DNA of 64,000 nt from an uncultured Verrucomicrobiota bacterium (GTDB lineage: Bacteria > Verrucomicrobiota > Verrucomicrobiia > Verrucomicrobiales > Verrucomicrobiaceae). The notes under the pieces are model-generated. The model was not told the DNA's origin, did no database searches, and worked only from the letters and a program-made list of their open reading frames with translations. Positions 21,403-30,500 of this stretch are shown piece by piece. Each line of letters opens with the position of its first letter. The stretch's first letter is position 1. The stretch lies in assembly GCA_903838675.1 (NCBI GenBank), contig CAILZI010000126.1, positions 143,082-207,081 on the forward strand, in the 5' to 3' direction. Both the position numbers and the translations under genes were made by a program.

Positions 21403-21565
21403 TGAGGAAGCGGGTGGGAGGGTGTTCCAAAGTCGTCATGAATTTTAGCTCGCTTCGGCAAGCTCCCATGGCATCCAGAACGATCTATAGCTCGGAACTA
21501 CTTTTGATGGAATGATCGGCGCTGACGCAAGTTCCCCCCGCAAACCGCCGCTTAAAAAATAGCCA

Positions 21566-22264
21566 ATGAATGCCAATGAACGGTTGATCCAGCATGCAAC
21601 TGAAACACGTCTCTATGAGACTGCATGGGAATATCTGGAGCACATTTCACCATGCCTGAATAGAATACGGCAAAGATACCCTGAGTGCTCCGACCAGGTG
21701 GTGCACGGCTTTAAGATGCTGCGGAAAGCCACGAAGAAGATCCCTCAATATCAATTTGCCGCGCGTCACGTTGTGGTGACAGGCAGCAGCGACCTGGAGC
21801 CAATCGAAAAAGAACTGGCAATTGTGCTGCCCGATTTTTTCAAGGAATTCTATTCCCGCGTGAAGTGCGGCCTCATGCTCCTGCGGAATCCCATCGTGAT
21901 CTTCGATGCTGCGGAAATTTTAGACTTCGCAATGTTATATCGGCAGATTGATCTGGAAAATGGTGTGCCGCCCGAGCCCATCCGTGTCCTTCGTTTTGCC
22001 TGCGTCCCGCCGTTTCCGGTTTGTTTTGCCATCCGGCAGAGCCAACGAGATGGGCAGTGGCATGTGGTTTATGTCTCAGATGAATGGACTCGGGACGAAC
22101 TCGTGGGTGAAGCCTTATGGCCTGAAGCAGAGCAGGAGACCTTGGAGCAATGGATGAGCCGTCTGCTCGCCACCGATGGGTCGCCATTGGTGCTGGGTAG
22201 CAAGGCCTACCCACCGCCCCTTTGGCGTAGCGACATTGTCAGATTGAGTCAGAGTCATGCGTGA
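21566..22264 (+). CDS. SMI1/KNR4 (SUKH)-like protein
   Basis: 232 residues, cytosolic, no signal peptide. The segment from about residue 75 (SDLEPIEKELAIVLPDFFKE) followed by FYSRVKCG has the SUKH-1 hallmark: a helix with 'LE..L...LP..++.FY...G'. SUKH proteins are often immunity proteins for polymorphic toxins, but no toxin gene lies next to it, so the role is open. The N-terminal 70 residues are helical and not recognised. Base composition looks lower in GC than most neighbours, which would fit horizontal acquisition. It is divergent from the GH25-like gene across 198 bp. Confidence 0.55.
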   Translation: MNANERLIQHATETRLYETAWEYLEHISPCLNRIRQRYPECSDQVVHGFKMLRKATKKIPQYQFAARHVVVTGSSDLEPIEKELAIVLPDFFKEFYSRVKCGLMLLRNPIVIFDAAEILDFAMLYRQIDLENGVPPEPIRVLRFACVPPFPVCFAIRQSQRDGQWHVVYVSDEWTRDELVGEALWPEAEQETLEQWMSRLLATDGSPLVLGSKAYPPPLWRSDIVRLSQSHA

Positions 22265-22311
22265 TTCGAAAGATTCCCAATGAATGTCTAGTGCGTCAGC
22301 CAAGGAAGCTC

Positions 22312-22340
22312 TTGCCACTTGAACCCCTACCCCTCATCAT
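22312..22340 (+). promoter_or_regulatory. Promoter-like element, possibly leaderless
   Basis: TTGCCA (22312-22317), 17 bp, CATCAT (22335-22340), then 6 bp to ATG 22347. The spacing to the start codon equals that of the elements at 21374 and 36614. Confidence 0.4.
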
Positions 22341-22346
22341 TTCGCC

Positions 22347-22916
22347 ATGGGCGACATCACCGAAACTATCCAGGAAACCGTTGAAAAGACGGGAGAGAGC
22401 AAGCTGAATGCGAAGATCGCGCTGCTGGTGGCCATCACGGCCACCGTCATGGCGTTGTGCAATGTGAAGGATGGCAACGTGGTTCAGGCGATGACGCAGG
22501 CTCAGTCGCGCGGGGTGGATTCGTGGTCCTACTATCAGGCGAAGAGTACGAAGCAGGCCATCGCCGAGGAGGCGCTGGACCAGCTGAAGGCGGCGAACAA
22601 TCCCGCCAATGCGGAAATGATCCGCAAGTATGAGGAGAAGATCTCCCGCTACGACAAGGAGAAGGCGGAACTCAAGGCGAAGGCCGAAGGCTTTGAGAAG
22701 GAGTACGACGATATCAATGTCTTCGACGATCAGTTCGACATGACAGAGGCCTTTCTCACCATCGCGATGACGTTGTTTGGCATCACGGCGCTGACGCAGA
22801 ACAAGCGACTGTTTATCTTTGCCTGCCTGCTCAGTGGCACCGGCATCGTGTTGGGGCTGGCGGCGTTTTTACACATCCCGCTGCACTCGGATTTCATTTC
22901 GAAGATCCTGGGGTGA
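22347..22916 (+). CDS. DUF4337-family membrane protein
   Basis: 189 residues. An N-terminal 'ESKLNAKIALLVAITATVMA' membrane segment (about residues 18-40) is followed by a soluble charged coiled-coil-like region (about 70-125, AEMIRKYEEKISRYDKEKAE) and two C-terminal membrane segments (about 133-180). This order is that of DUF4337 proteins, whose function is unknown. The RraB-like gene follows 13 bp downstream, so the two are probably cotranscribed. Confidence 0.7.
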   Translation: MGDITETIQETVEKTGESKLNAKIALLVAITATVMALCNVKDGNVVQAMTQAQSRGVDSWSYYQAKSTKQAIAEEALDQLKAANNPANAEMIRKYEEKISRYDKEKAELKAKAEGFEKEYDDINVFDDQFDMTEAFLTIAMTLFGITALTQNKRLFIFACLLSGTGIVLGLAAFLHIPLHSDFISKILG

Positions 22917-22929
22917 GGGGCAATGACAT

Positions 22930-23256
22930 ATGCAAACAGACTCTTGGCCCAATGACGCTGATGGCGATGTCTTTCAAAGGCTGGACTCGAATGGGTTCGA
23001 TTTTTCGAAAACTTGCATCATCGATTTCAACATTGATTTTGCTCACTGGCCTCCCTCGGAGCAAGCGATCAAGGCTATTAAACGAGTCTTTCCAGAGGCA
23101 ACCATGCACGAAGACAAAGAGGAAGGCAGTGGGTATATCCTATTTCAAGTCAACGGCTTGCTCACATACGAATGCGTCATGGAAACGCAGGCAAGAACTT
23201 CAGCGATTGCAGCTGAGCATGGTGGAAAATGCGATTCATGGGGAGTGTTGCATTAA
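22930..23256 (+). CDS. RraB-like (ribonuclease E inhibitor family) protein
   Basis: 108 residues, cytosolic. The opening (SWPNDADGDVFQRLDSNGFD) and the later DFNIDFAHWPP and EGSGYILFQVNGLL segments match the small alpha/beta RraB/DUF family that in gammaproteobacteria binds and inhibits RNase E. Whether this homologue regulates an RNase here is unknown. A purine-rich GAGGGG lies 9 bp before ATG 22930, one of the few good ribosome-binding sites in the window. It sits 13 bp after the DUF4337 gene. Confidence 0.6.
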   Translation: MQTDSWPNDADGDVFQRLDSNGFDFSKTCIIDFNIDFAHWPPSEQAIKAIKRVFPEATMHEDKEEGSGYILFQVNGLLTYECVMETQARTSAIAAEHGGKCDSWGVLH

Positions 23257-23335
23257 GGATCTCTGATCCTTGGCCCCGTGATCGGACGTGGCAATGACAC
23301 GGGATTGAAACTCTGATGGCGTTCGCAACCGCCAC

Positions 23336-23365
23336 AAAAAACGCGACACCCGTGAAGGTGCCGCG
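23336..23365 (-). terminator. Rho-independent terminator for the 23408 gene
   Basis: Read on the minus strand, a 9-bp stem (23365-23357 with 23350-23342, one G-T wobble) is followed by six T residues (23341-23336). It lies 43 bp past the stop of the minus-strand gene. Confidence 0.7.
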
Positions 23366-23407
23366 TGGAAGAGGTTTCAAAACGGGTGTGTTTGAACCCT
23401 ATGCCGA

Positions 23408-23779
23408 TTACCGGCCTCTGGACCAGCGATGGAAGAGCATGTTCCGGTGGGCTTCCGATTGATTGATGCGATGAGCTTCGCGGTTTTCCTCGTGATTGAG
23501 GTGCAGTCTTTCGCGCCATGTCAGATGACCGTTATGCATGGCACGATCACGGTTTTCCTGCCGCTGGATGTGCTGTTCGCCGCGCTCCAAACGGCTGGCC
23601 TGTCCGGGACTGAGCCTGCCAGTGACGACTCCGTTGTTGATGCGCCGCTGTTCATTGTTGAGACGGCCGTTCACTTCATTGACGCGAGGGCGGCCAGGGA
23701 CGAAGGCGCTGGCGCTGTTTGGCACGGCGAGAGTGCCCAGCATGGTGGCAAAAGCAGCAAAGGTGAGAATCGTTTTCAT
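23408..23779 (-). CDS. Small basic exported protein
   Basis: 123 residues from ATG 23779, chosen because it gives MKTILTFAAFATMLGTLAVP plus an Ala-Ser-Ala cleavage site near residue 25. The mature protein is rich in Arg, Asn and His and forms charged helices (RLNNEQRRINNGVVTG, LSPGQASRLERGEQ, HLNHEENREAHRINQSEAHR). Similar short 'RI..G...G.L+P.E...LE' proteins occur in many Gram-negatives as exported proteins of unknown role. An in-frame extension to 23869 exists but is unlikely. CACACC precedes the ATG instead of a Shine-Dalgarno. A CGTTC...GAACG inverted repeat lies upstream (23814-23831). Confidence 0.65.
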   Translation of the reverse strand: MKTILTFAAFATMLGTLAVPNSASAFVPGRPRVNEVNGRLNNEQRRINNGVVTGRLSPGQASRLERGEQHIQRQENRDRAMHNGHLTWRERLHLNHEENREAHRINQSEAHRNMLFHRWSRGR

Positions 23780-24024
23780 GGTGTGTGAGGGGTTGTTGGT
23801 TTCTGTTTTGGTTCGTTCAAATAATCGAACGTCGCTGGTTGAGACGCGGCCCCCAATTGCAGGATTCAAAGGAATTCAGAGGGTGATGCAAAATCAGAAT
23901 TGAGGTGGATTAAGCGTCGGCAGAGCGCCTACAGCAGCAAGCAGCCGCAACGAACGTGGCTGTTCAGGCCGTTGCCGCCAGAATGAACCTTTCCGCCGCA
24001 TCGGTTGTGTTTTGCGGCTTGGCT

Positions 24025-24054
24025 TTGACGCTGGGGCTTTGGCGTCGATAAGCT
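24025..24054 (+). promoter_or_regulatory. Promoter-like element, near-leaderless
   Basis: TTGACG (24025-24030), 18 bp, TAAGCT (24049-24054), then 9 bp to ATG 24064. The leader would be only about 2-3 nt. Confidence 0.45.
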
Positions 24055-24063
24055 TGTTTCATC

Positions 24064-25101
24064 ATGCAATCCCAACCGCTCCGCACCTCCGTCATTGGCA
24101 GTTATCCGTTTCCTGGCTGGCTCGAGTTTTCGGCGCGGCATCTCGCCGAATTCGGCAGCGCTGACATCGCGGAAATGCAGGACGATGCAGCGCAGGTGGC
24201 CATCCAGGATCAGATCACCTCAGGGCTGGATGTTATCACGGACGGGGAGCAGACGCGGTTTGATTTCAATCTGTCCTTCTATGGCTTCATCGAAGGCATT
24301 GCACTGGAACCAGCCAGCCCTCGGCGCTTTGGGCCGCCGGCGCATGATCAGCGTGGGAAGCATGAGGTCGTGGGTGAACTGCGTGCGCCGCGTGGGCTGG
24401 GCGTAGTGGAGGAGTTTGAGCGCCTAAGGCGGCTGGCCGCGCACACGGGCAAGCGCTTGAAGGTGTCCGTGCCCGGGCCCTACACGCTCAGTGGACGGCT
24501 GGCACCGAATGATCGGTATGCGGACCGCTACGCAATCACTGAGGCGCTGCTGCCACTAGTGAACAAAGAGATCGCCGATCTCGTGGCGGCGGGTGCGGAG
24601 GAGATCTGCGTGGATGAGCCGAGCATGAGCTGTTACGGCTACCGCGAGGACACGAAGCGCTTTGTGGACATCTTCAACCGCACCGTGAGCAGCGGCTACG
24701 GCAAGGCGCGCATCTGCACGCACCTATGCTTTGGCAATTTCAAAGGTCACCCCGTGGGCTGGCGCAAATACGCGCCGCTGTTCCCCGCCTTTCTCGATCT
24801 CCATTGTGATGAGGTACACGTGGAAATGGCGAACCGCGAATACGCCGAACTGGAGGTCATCAAGCCGATGGCCGAGCGCTATGACGTGGCCGTGGGCATC
24901 ATCGATGTGAAAAGCTACCACATCGAAACGCCGGAGCAGATCGCCGATGCGGTACGGGAGTGCTTAAAGCATGCGCCTGCTGACAAGCTCGTGTTTGCAC
25001 CGGACTGCGGTCTCAGCCAGACAGCACGCTGGGCGGCGAAGAAGAAGCTGGCCAGCATGGTGGCTGGGGTGGGCATGGTGAAAAGAGAGCTGGGATTGTA
25101 A
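24064..25101 (+). CDS. MetE C-terminal-like (cobalamin-independent methionine synthase family) enzyme
   Basis: 345 residues, cytosolic TIM barrel. It has the family's zinc ligands: His220 and Cys222 in HLCFGN, Glu254 in HVEMANRE, and Cys315 in PDCGL. The N-terminus has 'SVIGSYPFP' and 'DGEQTRFDF', matching the MetE/core-MetE superfamily. It lacks the N-terminal half of full MetE (about 750 residues), so it is a core enzyme. Such proteins transfer a methyl group from an unknown or corrinoid donor to homocysteine or another thiol; the donor here cannot be told. It stands alone on the plus strand with its own promoter-like element. Confidence 0.8.
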   Translation: MQSQPLRTSVIGSYPFPGWLEFSARHLAEFGSADIAEMQDDAAQVAIQDQITSGLDVITDGEQTRFDFNLSFYGFIEGIALEPASPRRFGPPAHDQRGKHEVVGELRAPRGLGVVEEFERLRRLAAHTGKRLKVSVPGPYTLSGRLAPNDRYADRYAITEALLPLVNKEIADLVAAGAEEICVDEPSMSCYGYREDTKRFVDIFNRTVSSGYGKARICTHLCFGNFKGHPVGWRKYAPLFPAFLDLHCDEVHVEMANREYAELEVIKPMAERYDVAVGIIDVKSYHIETPEQIADAVRECLKHAPADKLVFAPDCGLSQTARWAAKKKLASMVAGVGMVKRELGL

Positions 25102-25137
25102 CGGAAAGATCTCAATCCCCGGACTAATTCAGTCCCC

Positions 25138-25413
25138 ATGGATATTCCGACAAAGGCAACTCCGGCAGGATGTTTCATCGGCCTAGTAGGCATCGCGCTC
25201 GATGGTTATGCCATTTTCTGCGGCTGGATCTTTTATCTCATCACCCAAGCCACCAATTTAACAGGCAAAGAGAGTCTGCTGCGTTTCTATGGCACACTGT
25301 GCGTGGTATCGCTGGTGGCCGGTCTCTGGCTGCTACGACTTGGCTGGGGCTGGGCCTTGCAGTCGGACATGTCAGTCCCGGATGATCCAGACAAGCCGGT
25401 CATGCGCTTTTGA
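25138..25413 (+). CDS. Small two-helix membrane protein
   Basis: 91 residues with two hydrophobic segments (about 12-38 and 51-75) and a short polar C-terminus ending PDDPDKPVMRF. No family recognised. The ATG lies 2 bp after a small hairpin (25121-25135), itself preceded by another (25092-25119), so translation could be structure-dependent. It converges with the PP2C gene with only 22 bp between stops. Confidence 0.55.
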   Translation: MDIPTKATPAGCFIGLVGIALDGYAIFCGWIFYLITQATNLTGKESLLRFYGTLCVVSLVAGLWLLRLGWGWALQSDMSVPDDPDKPVMRF

Positions 25414-25435
25414 GCTTTGCGGGAACGTCTTCTTC

Positions 25436-26269
25436 TTACCCTATCTTCACCACACCAACCGTCGTGTTGTCCTGACGGTCGTTGTTGATGCGGCGGATGG
25501 CGAAGATGATCGCATCGGCGATTTTGTCCGCCGTGGTGTGCTTGCCAAAGCTGAGCAGTTCCTCAAGCGCCTTGTGGGTGAGCGTGAAGATGCCATCGCT
25601 GGCAGCGATGATGATGTCGCCTCTCGTCAAGGTCCAAGGCTCTGGGGGAGTGTCGATCATCGCGAGCGGCATGCCCAGAAGCGCGGCCTGAAGCGTGTGG
25701 CGGTCAGGGTGATTTTCTGCTTCCTCGCGGCTGATCTCACCGCGGTCAGCCCGGGCGTCGATAAGCGGAGAAAGGCTGTGGTCGGCATTGAGGCGGATCA
25801 ATTCGCCACCGCGAAAGAGGAAGAGCGGCGAGTCGCCCACGCTGATCCATTCCATCGTCTTCGGCGTGATGAGCACTCCCACCATGGTGGTGCCCATGGG
25901 CGGAGCCACGCTGGGCATGCGGCTGGTGATGAAGCCAAGGGTTTCATTCGCCGTCTCGACGGCATGCTTGAGCTTCCATGAGTGCGGACCGTCCTGCTCA
26001 TGGTAGGCGCGCACAAAGGCATTCACTCCGATGTAGCTGGCCACGCTGCCGCCCGCATGGGCACCGAGGCCATCGCCAATGACGAGCAGCAGGCGTTCAA
26101 GGCTGCGCTCCTCGGGCTCGGCGGCATCGGCAAAGGCGTAGTAGTCTTCCTGGTTGTCGCGACGGCCACGATACTGCCTCGCGGCAAAATCTTGCTCCTG
26201 AATGAACGCAGGCGGCTCGGTTTCAAACAGGGGAACTCGATCGGTAATGACGGTGGTGGTGGCGCTCAC
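25436..26269 (-). CDS. PP2C-family protein phosphatase
   Basis: 277 residues, cytosolic. It shows the ordered PPM motifs: RGRRDNQEDY near residue 34, GDGLGAHAGG (metal-binding Asp), GTTMVG, SVGDSPLFLF, ASDGIFTL and the C-terminal DNTTV. These coordinate the two Mn/Mg ions that hydrolyse phospho-Ser/Thr. The start is GTG 26269, overlapping the TGA of the epimerase gene (GTGA), which indicates translational coupling. A divergent Ser/Thr kinase lies one gene away, so the phosphatase may oppose it, although it is paired with a sugar epimerase. Confidence 0.88.
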   Translation of the reverse strand: MSATTTVITDRVPLFETEPPAFIQEQDFAARQYRGRRDNQEDYYAFADAAEPEERSLERLLLVIGDGLGAHAGGSVASYIGVNAFVRAYHEQDGPHSWKLKHAVETANETLGFITSRMPSVAPPMGTTMVGVLITPKTMEWISVGDSPLFLFRGGELIRLNADHSLSPLIDARADRGEISREEAENHPDRHTLQAALLGMPLAMIDTPPEPWTLTRGDIIIAASDGIFTLTHKALEELLSFGKHTTADKIADAIIFAIRRINNDRQDNTTVGVVKIG

Positions 26270-27369
26270 TCGGCGGAAAACTGGTAAATCGTGGTGCTAT
26301 TGAACATTTCACCCGGGCGCAGGATCACGCTGGGGAAGGAAGAATGATTCGGACTGTCAGGATAATGCTGCGTTTCAAGGCAGAAGCCATGACGCTTTGC
26401 ATAAATATGCCCCCCCTTGCCCGGTACCCCATTGAGGTGGTTGCCGGTGTAAAGCTGCACGCCGGGCTCGGTAGTGCGCACGGTCATCACACGGCCGCTG
26501 GCGGGATCCTTCACGGTGGCGGCCAGCTTCATGCCGCTGCCGGAGAGGACGTAGTTGTGATCGTAGCCAATGCCCTGAATGAGCGGTTTGAAATCAGCGC
26601 CGATGCGTTCGCCGATGGCGTGCGGGGTGGTGAAGTCCAGCGGCGTGCCCTTGATGCTGACGATCTCTCCCGTGGGGATGAGGTCGTCATCCGTAGCGGT
26701 GATGAACTCCGTGGGAATGGTGAGCTGGTGGCCGAGGATGTCACCGCTGCCCTCACCGGCGAGGTTGAAGTAGCAGTGGTTGGTCAGATTGAGGACGGTG
26801 GGCTTGTCCGTCCCGGCTCGATAACTGATCTCAAGTGCGTTATCATCCGTGAGCCTGTAGCTCACGGTGCACTCCAGCGTGCCGGGATAGCCTTCCTCGC
26901 CATCGGCACTAATGTAGCCGAGCATAACTCCATCTCGACTCACTTTCGTCGCCCAGAGTTTTTTGTCGAAGCCTTCCATGCCACCGTGGAGCTGGTGCTT
27001 GCCGGAGTTGGCGGTCACCTTGTATTCCACGCCGTCGAGCTTGAAGGTGGCATGGCCAATGCGGTTGGCATAACGGCCCGCGATGCAGCCGAAGAAGGGG
27101 TTTTTGCCCAGGTAACCGTCCAGTGTGTCAAACCCGAGCGCCACATCGGCAAACTTGCCGTTTTTGTCCGCCACCTTGATCGAGACGATGTAGGCACCCC
27201 AGTTGGTGATCTTGACTTCCATGCCGCTGGCATTGCGCAGCGTGAAGAGCTTAACATCCTCACCCGCAGGGGTTTTCCCCCAAACGGAAGTTTCGACGCT
27301 GGCAGCGACTGACGAACCGGAGAACGACATGAGAAGCAGGAAAAGGGTTGCTAGCGCGTGGCGGCGCAT
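26266..27369 (-). CDS. galM: Exported aldose 1-epimerase (mutarotase)
   Basis: 367 residues from ATG 27369; the open frame continues upstream but only as antisense of the kinase gene. The N-terminus MRRHALATLFLLLMSFSGSS is a signal peptide, so it acts in the periplasm. Family motifs: NWGAYIVSI, GCIAGRYANRI, QLHGGMEGFDKKLW (His), NLTNHCYFNLAGEG (catalytic His) and FCLETQHYPDSPNH (catalytic Glu). The reaction is interconversion of alpha and beta anomers of glucose or galactose. It overlaps the PP2C gene by 4 bp, so the two form one transcription unit. Confidence 0.93.
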   Translation of the reverse strand: MRRHALATLFLLLMSFSGSSVAASVETSVWGKTPAGEDVKLFTLRNASGMEVKITNWGAYIVSIKVADKNGKFADVALGFDTLDGYLGKNPFFGCIAGRYANRIGHATFKLDGVEYKVTANSGKHQLHGGMEGFDKKLWATKVSRDGVMLGYISADGEEGYPGTLECTVSYRLTDDNALEISYRAGTDKPTVLNLTNHCYFNLAGEGSGDILGHQLTIPTEFITATDDDLIPTGEIVSIKGTPLDFTTPHAIGERIGADFKPLIQGIGYDHNYVLSGSGMKLAATVKDPASGRVMTVRTTEPGVQLYTGNHLNGVPGKGGHIYAKRHGFCLETQHYPDSPNHSSFPSVILRPGEMFNSTTIYQFSAE

Positions 27370-27517
27370 GGTTGTGGTTGGGTAGGTTGGAAGGCGAGTG
27401 TGACGGAGTCGCCCCATTTCCGCAAGAAGGGATTCCATGCCCAAGGATGAAGTTTCTGGCCTCGTCCGCAGGATCGTGTGTAACCTCTGCCGCCATCTTC
27501 CCCATGCAGCCGGTATC

Positions 27518-30500
27518 ATGGACTCTACCACGCCCTCCTCTGATCCCCTCCACGGACTGAACCCCGCCGACCTGATGGCTGCTGCCGCCATGCCGACGGA
27601 CGGTGGGGCAGACACGCTTCCGCTGTCTCCACGTGATCTGCCTTCACTGGCGGAAATCGCCGCTGCGTTTCCTGATCTCGAAATTCTCGATCTCATCGGC
27701 CACGGAGGCATGAGCGCGGTTTTTCGTGCGCGGCAGCCGAAGCTGGACCGCGTCGTCGCGCTCAAGGTCCTGCCCAAATCTCTCGCGGCCACGCCGGGCT
27801 TTGCGGAGCGCTTCACGCGGGAGGGGCGCGTGCTCGCACGGCTCAGCCACCCGAACATCGTGACCGTGCATGACTTTGGCGAGAGCGGCGGCTTCTGCTT
27901 TCTCATCATGGAATACGTGGACGGGGTGAACCTGCGGCAGGCCATGCGCGCGGGTCGCTTCACGCCGGAGCAGGCGCTGAACATCATTCCCGTGATGTGT
28001 GAGGCGCTGCAGTATGCCCACAGCCAGGGCGTGCTGCACCGCGACATCAAACCGGAGAACATCCTGCTGGATGCGAAGGGCAAGGTGAAGATCGCCGACT
28101 TCGGCATCGCCAAGATCCTCAACGAGGACGGCGACAGTGGGATGATGCTGACGCAAAGCGGAGCGAAGCTCGGCACCGCGCCGTACATGGCGCCGGAGCA
28201 GATCGAGAAGCCCGGCAGCGTGGACCACCGTGCGGACATCTACAGCCTGGGTGTGGTCTTTTATGAGATGCTCACCGGCGAGCTGCCGCTGGGCCGCTTT
28301 GCGGCGCCTTCCGAAATATCGGACGTGAATGGCAACATGGACGAGGTCGTCTTCCGTGCGCTGGCGAAAGACCGTGCGATGCGCCAGCAGAGCGCGGGCG
28401 AGTTTAAGACGCAGATCGAGGGCATCGCCTCCATGCCTCCGCAGGCGCGGCGCTCGCTGGCCCTGCAGTTCAGCAGTTTTGAGTACAAGTCAAAGCGCAC
28501 GCTGCTGGGCAGACCGCTGCTGCATGTCACCTCGGGCATTGATCCCACGACGGGTCGCAAGCGTACAGCGCGCGGCTTCTTTGCCTTTGGGGACCGTGCC
28601 GTGGGAGTCGTGGCTTTCGGTGGCTATGCACGTGGCTTGTTTGCCTGTGGTGGCATGGCCGTGGGTGTTTTTGCGCTCGGAGGCTTGAGCATTGGCCTCC
28701 TTTCCTGGGGTGGTCTCGCCCTCGCGTTGCTGCTGGCTTACGGTGGCATGAGCGTGGGCTTTTTATCCGCAGGCGGCCTGGCCCTGGGCTGGGAGGTTGC
28801 GGGAGGTTTGGCAGCAGGTGTGCATGCGTATGGCGGGCAGGTATATGCTCTTGTCAGCGGCATGGGCGGGCAGGTGCATGCGCCTCAAGTGATCAAGAAT
28901 CTCATGGAGGCGCCGCCCTTGCTGCAGTGGCTGGTGCGGATCACCAATCAAAGCGCCTTCCTGATGAGCTGGATCTGGCTGCCGGCGATGCTTCCATCCG
29001 TGATCATGCCTTGGTGGGCGCGCAGGCAGCTTGAATTTGAAGCCCAAGGCGGCGCGCAACGCACAACGGCCTGGCATGAGCGCCCCTCACGCGTGCTCTG
29101 GATTCTGCCTGTTTCGATTTTGCTGTTCCTGGCTCTCTCATGGATGTTCCGCCTTTGGTCCAACGCAGGCAATGCAGGAGTGACCGCGCAAATATTCGTC
29201 GCGTCTGCGATCGAATGCGCTGGCTTTGTCCTTGCCGCGACCAGCCTGCCGCTCTGGCTGCGGCTGGTGCCGATGAACTCGTTTTATGGGGTGCGCCTGC
29301 CCTCCACCTTTGTTTCTGATGCACGCTGGTATGAGGTGAACGCCGTCTTTGGCAGACATCTTTTTTGCTGGTCGCTCACGGTCATCGCTGCGGGCATCGC
29401 GGGCTTTTATCAACTGCCGCGCCATCAGGACGCCTACTCGTGGGCGGCCATCACACTGACGCTGGTCGCGGTTGCGGCCTCAGTGGTGTCCACACTGGTC
29501 TGGATGCACCGGCATCCGATGGGCCGGCCTGTCATCAAGCCCCATCGGCTGGTGCGGAATCTCGAACTCGTCATCCCAGTGATCGTGCTGATGCTGTTCG
29601 TCCGCTCATTCATCGCCCGGCCTTATTTCGTGCCGAGTGGCAATGAACCGGGTGTGGCTAAGAACAGCCGCTGGATCGCCTCGCACCTCGACGCGGGTTT
29701 CGCGCAGGGAGATCTCATCGCCTATGCGCATGAGAGCGGGCAGACCTGGCTGGCGCGTGTTGTCGCTGTCGAACCCAAAGGCCTGCTGCTGAAACGCGGT
29801 GGCAGTCCTGATGAGTTCCTCATGCCGTGGGACAAGATCATTGGGAAGATGCTGTTTTCGTATTTGTCACCGGGGGTGGTGACTGGGGCAGGCAGTGCCG
29901 TTTCTGTGTCTCTTCCGGCGGTAGTGGAGGGGACAGCGCATGCGCTGGAACAACAGCCTGTGCTGCGTTTCACGCGGTTGAAACGCAACGGCCAGGAATG
30001 GCAGTGGCCGCTTTACTCTCCGGAAGGAAAGCCCGTGAACGATGACGAATCCAAGCGTCTCGTCATGGCCTCAGCGGGTGGGGATATGAGCGGACAAGGT
30101 GCCGAAGACTGCTGGCTGCAGCTCTGGTTTGAACATCCTGACTTCGACCAGCACAGTTCGTTCAGGATTGATATAACCGGCACCAATGGTCTCCCATTGA
30201 ACGACCGCGATGCGAGCATTGCCGGGCCCGTGAGGCACCTGGGTGCACCGGAGTCTCCATTGCTCAGCTATGTCGTCAGTCCCGGGCGCGTTGGCAAACT
30301 TCCTTCAGATGTTCAGATCACCCTGCGGTACAACATCGGACCGTGGCAGTCTGGCGTTATGCTGCCCTCCACATTCAATGGTGCCATGGCGCTCGGCGAT
30401 GATTGCATGCTCGCTGGCTTTGGGGATGACCCTCAGCACCACGCTTTTGTCTCATGGTCCATGGGTTCTGACGTGACCTTCTATGACGCTGTGGCCCGGC

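Noticed and set aside
27370..28239. Upstream extension of the aldose epimerase frame
   Set aside because: Antisense to the kinase domain; the signal peptide at 27369 fixes the real start.
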